From: an uncultured Phenylobacterium sp.
Lineage (GTDB): Bacteria; Pseudomonadota; Alphaproteobacteria; Caulobacterales; Caulobacteraceae
NCBI GenBank assembly: GCA_945952355.1
Contig: CAMFIW010000097.1
Coordinates: 1-8,132 of the forward strand
Length of the DNA: 8,132 nucleotides
Direction: 5' to 3'
In this document: piece by piece, positions 1 to 5,209 of the stretch
How the letters are laid out: every line of letters begins with the position of its first letter
Numbering within the stretch: the stretch's first letter is position 1
The notes under the pieces: model-generated
Database searches by the model: none
Told to the model about the DNA's origin: nothing
Seen by the model: the letters and a program-made list of their open reading frames with translations, nothing else
Program-made: the position numbers and the translations under genes

Positions 1-153
1 GGCGTAGAGCGCGCAGATCACGTGCAGGCGGCTTCGGATTTTGGGCGGCTCGGCAGTCGAATAGAGCAACGGAAACTCCCTCGCCGGCAGGTCGTCATCA
101 TCGTCCCAGACGTCGTGGTCGTCCGGCGTCTCCATCAAGGCCATTTGCGGCAC
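1..153 (-). CDS. 5' fragment of an unrecognised protein with an acidic N-terminus (partial)
   Basis: An open frame reads leftwards off the window edge for 51 codons without a stop. I place the start at GTG 153 because a GGGGGA Shine-Dalgarno-like run lies 7 nt upstream (161-166). In-frame ATG 144 is the alternative, and GTG 159 is too close to that run. It begins 27 nt after the TadG stop on the same strand, so it is probably the third gene of the tadE-tadG run. The predicted N-terminus has a strongly acidic patch, DDHDVWDDDDDLPAREFP, then a basic and hydrophobic stretch ending SRLHVICALYA at the edge. I do not recognise the family. The short intergenic gap, the ribosome-binding-like sequence and the uninterrupted frame support a real gene, but only its beginning is visible. 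Confidence 0.5.
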   Translation of the reverse strand, partial: MPQMALMETPDDHDVWDDDDDLPAREFPLLYSTAEPPKIRSRLHVICALYA

Positions 154-180
154 GGTCACTTCCCCCAGTTTGAATTTCGG

Positions 181-1842
181 TCAGGCGACCAGGGCCGCCT
201 CGCGACACCGCAGGCCGTTCACCCGAACGTCGGCCTGGCCGATGTGCAGCCCGGCCATGTCCTCGACGGCGTTCAGAACCCCGTCCAGCGGGGCGGCGAT
301 GGTTCCCAGGGTGGAGGCCGTCGAGTTGCTGATGGCGGGCGCGCCCAGCCCAAGCCCCAGCCCCAGCACGCTGACATTGAGGTTGAGTCCGCTCACGAGG
401 CTGACGGCCGTCGCCTGGACCAGGTCGGTCGTGGAGACCGTCTTGATGGTCCCGCCGTCGATATCGGCCCGCGAGAACCTGACAGGCGTCGCCGACATGC
501 CGCCGAGCTTTACGTCGGCCATGCCGGTCACCTTGGCGAGGTTCAGGTCGACGATCTTCGCCGGGGACAGGGACATCGCCGCGCTGAAGTCGTTCAGCTT
601 AGTGGTGTCGAGGTCGGCGATCGCCGCCTCCCCGAGGCTCGGCTTGACGTTCAGGGTGACCCCCTGGTTGGCGGTGGTCGTCGGGCAGTCGATGCTTGAG
701 ATCCTCGCCTCGCCGGACGCCGCTTCGATGAAGACCGGGAGCCGCACCGGCTGCACGCCAAGGCCGCTGAGCGCCGACAGGGCCTTGGCGTCGGCATAGA
801 GACGCGTCTGGGCCGTGCGCACCACGGCCGTGCCATCGCTCGCCACCGTGATCCAAGGCGAGTTGGCGGGCCTTTGTCCGATCGCCAGGTAGACGTCGAC
901 GTCCGCCAGACCGGGCACGGTCGCGCCGAGGTCAAGTTTCACCTGCCGCCCGCCTTGCGAGAGGGTCAGCACCGCCTGGGACAAGGCCAGGGCGCCGGCC
1001 TTCACGGTGGCCCCGCTGCCGCCGGATATATGATCCTGGTTGTCGTAGGGCCCGAGGTCGATGAGTTGGCCGAGCTGGACGCTCCGGCTGTTTCCCGCCG
1101 CCGTAGCGAGTTTCCGCACGGCCGTCGCCGCCTGGCCCGATCCGCTCAGGTCCAGTTGATCCGCCAGCGTGCTGAGGGCCGAGCCCGTGCCAATCTGGGC
1201 GTTGAGCGCCTGCTCGAAGGAGGCGCCCTGCAACTGGGCCGTGGTGCGAAGGGCGTCCGAATAGCTCAGGAGGTCGACATCCGAGCTGAGAAGCGCGTTG
1301 TAGTCCATCACCGACAGCGAGACCGTGCTGCCGGCGAGCCCGCTCAGGACCTGATTGGCCAGCCCCCCCTGCAGGGAGGCGAGCCGCGTGCCGATCGAGA
1401 ACGCGGCGAGCTGGGCGCGCGCCGCGGTGGCGTAGCGGCTGATCGCGAAGCTCGGCTTGCCCAGCAGCGCCTGTGCGAAGAACAGGTCCGCCTGCCCCAT
1501 GATCCGCACCTTGACCGCCGTCGCATTGTTCGGGCCCGGGACGAACCTCTGGCCGGACGGGATGCTTGGGTCGGCGCTGTACGATCCCGTAGTCACGACC
1601 GCGGTCAGGCCCGCCAGATTGGCGTCGGCCGTCGCCTGGGCGGCGGCCTGGGCATTGTCCAGGTCGCGCGCGGCCGCGATGGCCGCCAGATCCGCGATCC
1701 CCTGCAACTGGCGCGACTTCAGGAACACGGCGCCGACGTCGACGGCGAGGGCGCAGAAGCCCAGGAGCACCGCGGCGCTGCAGGCCATGAGAACGGCGAT
1801 CCCGCCTTCCCGATCGCGCAGCATGGAGGCGCGTCGTTGCAT
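181..1842 (-). CDS. tadG: TadG-like Flp/Tad pilus assembly protein
   Basis: A 553-residue protein of the TadE/TadG-like pilus assembly group, thought to be anchored in the inner membrane with a large periplasmic part that helps build the Flp/Tad adhesion pilus. Residues 1-14 are charged and begin MQRRASMLRDREGG. A single hydrophobic helix spans about 15-41. It is followed by the family signature AVDVGAVFLKSRQLQGIADLAAIAAAR (about 33-59, quoted in part: DVG, LQ, ADLAA). The rest is a long Ala/Gly/Ser/Leu-rich domain with no von Willebrand A fold that I can see. Its only two cysteines outside the membrane helix are C386 and C546, which could form a disulfide. Near the C-terminus is a small LGLGLGLG repeat. 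The ATG at 1842 has GGGAGG 6 nt upstream (1849-1854, inside tadE) and overlaps the tadE stop as TGATG, so translation is probably coupled. M7 is a weaker alternative start. Assignment rests on the N-terminal signature and the tadE neighbour. Confidence 0.85.
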   Translation of the reverse strand: MQRRASMLRDREGGIAVLMACSAAVLLGFCALAVDVGAVFLKSRQLQGIADLAAIAAARDLDNAQAAAQATADANLAGLTAVVTTGSYSADPSIPSGQRFVPGPNNATAVKVRIMGQADLFFAQALLGKPSFAISRYATAARAQLAAFSIGTRLASLQGGLANQVLSGLAGSTVSLSVMDYNALLSSDVDLLSYSDALRTTAQLQGASFEQALNAQIGTGSALSTLADQLDLSGSGQAATAVRKLATAAGNSRSVQLGQLIDLGPYDNQDHISGGSGATVKAGALALSQAVLTLSQGGRQVKLDLGATVPGLADVDVYLAIGQRPANSPWITVASDGTAVVRTAQTRLYADAKALSALSGLGVQPVRLPVFIEAASGEARISSIDCPTTTANQGVTLNVKPSLGEAAIADLDTTKLNDFSAAMSLSPAKIVDLNLAKVTGMADVKLGGMSATPVRFSRADIDGGTIKTVSTTDLVQATAVSLVSGLNLNVSVLGLGLGLGAPAISNSTASTLGTIAAPLDGVLNAVEDMAGLHIGQADVRVNGLRCREAALVA

Positions 1843-2267
1843 CAGTAGCCTCCCAGCCGCACCACGGCCTGCCGCCGGATCAGCGTCGGCGGCATGGGGA
1901 TCAGGCCGCTCAGCGACCAGAAGGGGGACCCCGCCGCGTCATAGGCCACGGAGATCGCGAGCTCCTGGTTCTGGTTGGACAGCGACAGTTGGGCGGAGGC
2001 CGGCTTGAGATAGGCGTAGGTGGCCAAGCCAGAGGTCAGGGCCCCCTGCGCGAGGCTCTGCCGCTCGGTGTCGTTCAGCCCCGCCACCGCGGCTCGCGCG
2101 CTGTCGTTGGCCAGCTGTTGCACCGCGTGCGCGATCCAGAAATAGCCACCGTAGGCCACGATGCCAAAGAGCAGCACGCAGAGCATCGGCAGGACGATCG
2201 CGAACTCGACGGCCGCCGCGCCGGCCTCCCGGTTACGCCGGGCGCGCCTCGCTTCCACTGCACGCAT
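1842..2267 (-). CDS. tadE: TadE-like pseudopilin of the Flp/Tad pilus
   Basis: A small TadE-family protein of 141 residues from the chosen start. TadE-type pseudopilins sit in the inner membrane and are needed for Flp pilus assembly. A basic N-terminus rich in Arg leads to the Flp-type prepilin processing pattern EAG/AAAVEFA: predicted cleavage falls after G16, and the conserved Glu is E21 at +5 with F22 beside it. One hydrophobic helix follows at about 17-41. After it come the helix HAVQQLANDSARAAVAG and a short domain ending in RRQAVVRLGGY. I chose ATG 2267 because a GGAGGT sequence (2272-2277) ends 4 nt before it. ATG 2279 and GTG 2282 are in frame and would add 4-5 residues, but they lie over that ribosome-binding sequence. 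Its stop overlaps the TadG start by one base. It heads the leftward run and is divergent from the Phd-PAS gene. Confidence 0.88.
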   Translation of the reverse strand: MRAVEARRARRNREAGAAAVEFAIVLPMLCVLLFGIVAYGGYFWIAHAVQQLANDSARAAVAGLNDTERQSLAQGALTSGLATYAYLKPASAQLSLSNQNQELAISVAYDAAGSPFWSLSGLIPMPPTLIRRQAVVRLGGY

Positions 2268-2271
2268 CTTG

Positions 2272-2277
2272 ACCTCC
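2272..2277 (-). promoter_or_regulatory. Shine-Dalgarno sequence that sets the tadE start
   Basis: GGAGGT on the minus strand lies 4 nt upstream of ATG 2267. It favours that codon over the in-frame ATG 2279 and GTG 2282, whose own upstream bases show no purine-rich match. Confidence 0.6.
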
Positions 2278-2324
2278 ATCACGCCGAAACGATCTTTTGG
2301 AGGAGGCTAGTCGCGACCGATTAC

Positions 2325-2340
2325 TGGCCCGAATTGGCCA
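2325..2340. repeat. Short inverted repeat in the tadE/Phd-PAS control region
   Basis: TGGCC and GGCCA form perfect 5-bp arms around a 6-bp centre, CGAATT. It lies 58 bp upstream of the tadE start and 142 bp upstream of the Phd-PAS start. It could be an operator, but arms this short occur by chance in GC-rich DNA. Confidence 0.3.
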
Positions 2341-2356
2341 TAAGTTTCAAAAATTG

Positions 2357-2367
2357 CGTAACTTACG
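2357..2367. repeat. CGTAA-C-TTACG palindrome in the tadE/Phd-PAS control region
   Basis: Perfect 5-bp arms flank one central base, inside the most AT-rich stretch of the divergent region (about 2340-2412). This symmetrical element near the middle of the region is a candidate dimer-binding site. Phd/YefM antitoxins bind short palindromes in their own promoters, so the neighbouring Phd-like protein is the obvious candidate ligand. The sequence does not match a specific known operator, so the link is inference. Confidence 0.35.
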
Positions 2368-2431
2368 TCCCATTTTGAACGCAAACGGCCACAATCTTCA
2401 TAGTTGTAAATACCTCCAGCGCGCGAAATCC

Positions 2432-2446
2432 GCTAGATTTGGAATC
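2432..2446 (+). promoter_or_regulatory. Candidate -10 element followed by a GANTC methylation site
   Basis: GCTAGATT at 2432-2439 resembles the Caulobacter housekeeping -10 (GCTANAWC). It lies about 42 bp upstream of the Phd-PAS start codon. GAATC at 2442-2446 fits GANTC, the target of the CcrM adenine methyltransferase in alphaproteobacteria. No convincing -35 is visible at the right spacing; TTGTAA at 2404-2409 is too far. The promoter call is therefore weak. Confidence 0.3.
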
Positions 2447-2481
2447 GCCCGTATCGCAGACGTCGTGACTGGGGATGCGAC

Positions 2482-3387
2482 ATGACCAACAGATTGGATC
2501 TGATCAGGCAGGCAGAGAATTCGAGCTCCACGGTGACGGCCGCGGAGATCAGCCGGAATTTCGGCATGTGGCAGGACCGAGCGCTGGGGGGACCGGTCAT
2601 CATCACCCACCATGGCCGCCCCCGGGTGGCGCTGGTGGCCATCGAGCACCTCCACCACGAGACGGCGGCGCCTGCCCTGCCTCCGGGACAGGACTATGAG
2701 ACGCGCCTCTCGGCCCTGGTCGAGCACGCCTGGGAGGGGTTGCTCGTGTTGGACTCCAGCCTCGCGGTCATCGAGGCCAATGGCGTCTTCGAACTGATGG
2801 TAGGCAAGAACGCCAACCAGCTCGTCGGGCGGGGGCTCGAGAGCGTGTTCGGGTCGGCGGCCCAGTTCGTCATCGGCGAACAGATTCGGCGCGTCCTGCG
2901 CACCGGCGAGGTCGTCGAGTTCTCCACCCAGGCCATCGGACCGCCCGGCCGCCACTACGCCCTGCGCGCCTTTCCCTATGCGGGCGGGGTCGCCGTCCTG
3001 ATCCTGAACAACACCGCCGAACACGACATGACCGCCTACGTGCAGGAGGCGCGCGCCCTCGAGGCCGCCCTCGGCGCGGTCGGCGGCGTCAGCGTGGTGC
3101 GCCTCAACATTCGCGGGGTGTTCAGCGCGATCGACGAGGCCTTCGCCGCGCTGAGCGGGTTCGGCCCTGGCGAGCTCGCCGAGGCGCGGCTGACCGACGT
3201 GGTACGCCCCCGCGATCGGCCCGAGCTCAGCCACGCCCTGGAACAGGTCTTCCAGACGGGCGCGGCGCGGAAAATATCGACGACCCTGCTGGTCAAGGAC
3301 GGCGACGAACGGCCTGTCGAGGTGGGACTTTCGGCCATTCTGCGCCACGGGACCCCGGACGGGGCGGTCGCCGCGATCGCGGCCTAG
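2482..3387 (+). CDS. Phd/YefM-like antitoxin domain fused to two PAS domains
   Basis: A 301-residue, apparently soluble protein with no signal peptide or membrane helix. Residues about 15-57 look like a Phd/YefM prevent-host-death antitoxin N-terminal domain: TVTAAEISRNFG, then a Pro-Val-Ile-Ile-Thr strand, HHGRPRVALVAIEHL. This fold normally dimerises and binds palindromic operator DNA. Residues about 72-180 form a first PAS domain (EHAWEGLLVLDSSLAVIEAN, a conserved N100, later LVGRGLESVF). Residues about 190-300 form a second, more divergent PAS domain (RLNIRGVFSAIDEAF, FGPGELAEARLTDVV). There is no kinase, GGDEF, EAL or other output domain, so the N-terminal domain is the only visible effector. 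GGGGAT 5 nt upstream supports ATG 2482. No toxin gene is adjacent. It is divergent from tadE and converges on the ABC-F gene with overlapping stop codons. A PAS-sensing transcription regulator is the simplest inference; ligand and targets are unknown. Confidence 0.82.
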   Translation: MTNRLDLIRQAENSSSTVTAAEISRNFGMWQDRALGGPVIITHHGRPRVALVAIEHLHHETAAPALPPGQDYETRLSALVEHAWEGLLVLDSSLAVIEANGVFELMVGKNANQLVGRGLESVFGSAAQFVIGEQIRRVLRTGEVVEFSTQAIGPPGRHYALRAFPYAGGVAVLILNNTAEHDMTAYVQEARALEAALGAVGGVSVVRLNIRGVFSAIDEAFAALSGFGPGELAEARLTDVVRPRDRPELSHALEQVFQTGAARKISTTLLVKDGDERPVEVGLSAILRHGTPDGAVAAIAA

Positions 3388-4967
3388 CGGAGGACGATTT
3401 CCGCGCCGACGCCCACCGCGTCGAGGACGTCGCGGTCGTGGCTGACGATGAGCATCGCGCCGTCGTAGCCGGCCAGCGCCGCCTCCACCGCAGCGATCGA
3501 GTCCAGGTCCAGGTGGTTCGACGGTTCGTCAAGCACGAGCAGTTGCGGGGGCCGCGCGCCCATGAGGACGCAGGCCAGGGCGGCCCGCAGCCGCTCGCCG
3601 CCGCTGAGTTCGGCGACCCGCTTCTGCGCCGCGACGTTCCGGAACTGGAAACGGGCCAGGGCCGCATAGGCCGCGTTGTCGCTCGCCTCGGGGTTCAGAC
3701 GACGGAAGGCCTCCGCCAGGGTCTCGTCTTCGCGAAGCATGGCGGTCTTCTGGTCCAGCAGCGCAGCCTCGACGCCCAGCCGCACGGTTCCGCTGGTCGG
3801 CGCGAGCTCGCCCAAGGCCAGGCGGATCAGGGTCGACTTGCCCGAGCCGTTCGGGCCCGTCACGGCCATGCGTTGCGGGCCGGTCAGCCGTAGGGACAGG
3901 TCGCGCAGCACCGGCGGCCGGCCAGGATAGGCGAACCCCACGTGCTCGAAGGTTAGGACGGACTTGCCGGCCGGGAGGCCTGAAGGGGGCAACTCGAATT
4001 GGAGCCGACGCACGCGCTCCACCCTCGCCTCGGCCTCGGCGAGATCGGCCGCCGCCGAGGCGCGCCGCTTTTCAGCCAGCTGGTTGGCCCGGCCGCCGCT
4101 GTTCTCCGCCCGCTCCGCCTGAGCGCCGAGAAACAGCCTGGGCTCCATGCCCTTCGCGGCCACCCGTTTGCCGGCCGCGTCGCGGCGCGCCTTGCGTTCA
4201 CGCGCAAGCTGGGCCTCGCGCTCGACACGGGCCGCCGCTCGCTCCGCCGCCTCCAGGTCGCGGCCGGCCGCGGCCTCTTCCTCCGCCTTGCGCGCGGCGT
4301 AGAGATCGTAGCCGCCGCCATACACCTTGGCGCCCAGGGACGAGAGCTCGACGATGCGGTCCATCTCCCGCAGCAGGCCGCGATCGTGACTGACGACGAT
4401 CGCCCCGCCCCGCCAGCCGCACAGCACCTCCACCACCAAGGCCTTGGCTTCCGCGTCGAGATTGTTGGTCGGCTCGTCCAGCAGGATCAGGTCGGGTGCG
4501 CTTGCGATCAGCCCGGCAAGGGCCGCCCGGGTCACCTGCCCGCCGCTCAGCGACTCCGCCGGACGATCGGGCTCCAGCCCGTCAAGCCCCACCTGGGCCA
4601 GCGCCTCGCCGAGCCGCGACTCCAGCGTCCAGTCGGCGTCCGCGAAATCAGCCTCTTCGCCTGCGCCCGCCTCGATTCGCGACAGGCGCGCCAAATGTTC
4701 GGCGAGGCCCAGAACGTCGGCGACGCTCGCCTCTGGCGGTGGGGCGAGCACCTGGCGCAGCACGCCGATCCGACCGCGCGTCGCTATCTGGCCCGCACTC
4801 GGTTGGAGCTCGCCCAAGATCAGGCGCAGCAGGGTCGACTTGCCCACGCCGTTGCGCCCCACGAGGCCGGTGCGTTCGGCCCCGAAGGCGAGGGTCAGGT
4901 TTTCGAAAAGAGGGCGGCCGTCAGGCGTTTTGAACGAGAGGGCGTCGAGCGTGACGAAGGAAGACAT
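3384..4967 (-). CDS. ABC-F family ATPase (two ATP-binding cassettes, no membrane domain)
   Basis: A 527-residue soluble protein with tandem ABC cassettes and no transmembrane segments, the layout of ABC-F proteins that act on ribosomes as translation factors or in antibiotic protection. Cassette 1: Walker A GRNGVGKST 37-45, Q-loop Q72, signature LSGGQ 140-144, Walker B LILLDE 160-165 followed by PTNNLD, switch H194. Cassette 2: Walker A GPNGSGKST 371-379, Q406, LSGGE 454-458, LLVLDE 476-481 followed by PSNHLD, H510. All catalytic residues are present. The linker, about 225-325, is highly charged (Arg/Lys/Glu/Ala) and probably helical. The 68-residue gap between Q72 and the signature leaves little room for a long arm insertion. 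ATG 4967 is the only good start: an in-frame TGA lies five codons upstream, and no clear Shine-Dalgarno sequence precedes it. It could be housekeeping or resistance-type; the sequence does not decide. Confidence 0.92.
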   Translation of the reverse strand: MSSFVTLDALSFKTPDGRPLFENLTLAFGAERTGLVGRNGVGKSTLLRLILGELQPSAGQIATRGRIGVLRQVLAPPPEASVADVLGLAEHLARLSRIEAGAGEEADFADADWTLESRLGEALAQVGLDGLEPDRPAESLSGGQVTRAALAGLIASAPDLILLDEPTNNLDAEAKALVVEVLCGWRGGAIVVSHDRGLLREMDRIVELSSLGAKVYGGGYDLYAARKAEEEAAAGRDLEAAERAAARVEREAQLARERKARRDAAGKRVAAKGMEPRLFLGAQAERAENSGGRANQLAEKRRASAAADLAEAEARVERVRRLQFELPPSGLPAGKSVLTFEHVGFAYPGRPPVLRDLSLRLTGPQRMAVTGPNGSGKSTLIRLALGELAPTSGTVRLGVEAALLDQKTAMLREDETLAEAFRRLNPEASDNAAYAALARFQFRNVAAQKRVAELSGGERLRAALACVLMGARPPQLLVLDEPSNHLDLDSIAAVEAALAGYDGAMLIVSHDRDVLDAVGVGAEIVLR

Positions 4968-5025
4968 TGGCGTGCGAGCTCACGTGGAAATCCGGGGTGG
5001 TCTGGATGTCCGCGATGATCCGCAT
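4921..5025 (-). CDS. Possible 34-codon leader ORF overlapping the ABC-F start
   Basis: From ATG 5025 a frame of 34 codons runs to a TGA at 4921-4923. It begins MRIIADIQTTPDFHVSSHAN and ends 47 nt inside the ABC-F coding region in another frame. It has the better ribosome-binding site of the two: GGAGG at 5034-5038, 8 nt upstream. Its first ~22 codons end almost always in G or C, as expected of coding DNA here. It lies just downstream of the promoter candidate at 5055-5083. It could be a regulatory leader peptide, a remnant of a lost gene, or chance. I recognise no family. Confidence 0.28.
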   Translation of the reverse strand: MRIIADIQTTPDFHVSSHANVFLRHARRPLVQNA

Positions 5026-5054
5026 GGCCGTGGCCTCCGTCAGCGAGAGCCGGG

Positions 5055-5083
5055 CATATAGGCCGACCCGCGGCCTGGCGCAA
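5055..5083 (-). promoter_or_regulatory. Candidate promoter for the ABC-F gene
   Basis: On the minus strand, TTGCGC (5083-5078) and TATATG (5060-5055) are separated by exactly 17 bp. The -10 matches the first four positions of TATAAT, while the -35 matches only TTG. Transcription would begin near 5048, giving a leader of about 80 nt before ABC-F and about 20 nt before the small upstream frame. Confidence 0.4.
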
Positions 5084-5126
5084 ATCGGACCTCGCGTTCG
5101 ATCGGCCTTGCGCCCAACCTCGCGAA

Positions 5127-5142
5127 TGCGGATTTGACCGCA
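5127..5142. repeat. Inverted repeat upstream of ada
   Basis: TGCGG and CCGCA form perfect 5-bp arms around ATTTGA, 68 bp before the ada start codon at 5210. The element overlaps a -35-like TTGACC (5134-5139), but no -10 follows at 17 bp. A protein-binding site for ada control is possible; with arms this short, chance is too. Confidence 0.25.
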
Positions 5143-5197
5143 AGAGGCGGAGTTTCGCCCGCCGGCAGGAGCCCTATCCATGGCCTCAAGACATCCG

Positions 5198-5203
5198 AAG
5201 GAG
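5198..5203 (+). promoter_or_regulatory. Shine-Dalgarno sequence that sets the ada start
   Basis: AAGGAG lies 6 nt before ATG 5210. It favours this codon over the in-frame ATG at 5180, which has only GGAG 8 nt upstream. Using 5210 also puts the key cysteines almost exactly at their E. coli Ada numbering. Confidence 0.65.
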
Positions 5204-5209
5204 CTTGAG

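Noticed and set aside
348..372. Short CCCAGC/CCAAGC tandem repeats
   Set aside because: They simply encode the Leu-Gly repeat of the TadG-like protein and are too short to be an independent repeat element.
874..1848. A long plus-strand open frame antisense to the TadG-like gene
   Set aside because: Its translation is Arg/Gly-rich without any domain, typical of the mirror frame of GC-rich coding DNA. The minus-strand gene has a clear family signature and ribosome-binding site.
2297..2485. A 62-codon plus-strand frame starting at TTG and ending in an ATGA overlap with the Phd-PAS start
   Set aside because: It lies in the AT-rich control region, has no third-position G/C bias, and its purine-rich GGAGGAGG lies inside the frame rather than before the start. 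The overlap appears accidental.
2398..3348. A 316-codon minus-strand frame opposite the Phd-PAS gene
   Set aside because: It has no recognisable motif, and the opposite strand encodes clear Phd-like and PAS domains. It would also cover the promoter region.
2482..3387. A classical toxin-antitoxin pair built around the Phd-like domain
   Set aside because: No short toxin-like frame lies next to it. Upstream is the tadE promoter region, and downstream is the convergent ABC-F gene.
3999..5018. Long plus-strand frames opposite the ABC-F gene
   Set aside because: The ABC-F frame contains every Walker, signature and switch motif; the opposing frames are low-information shadows.
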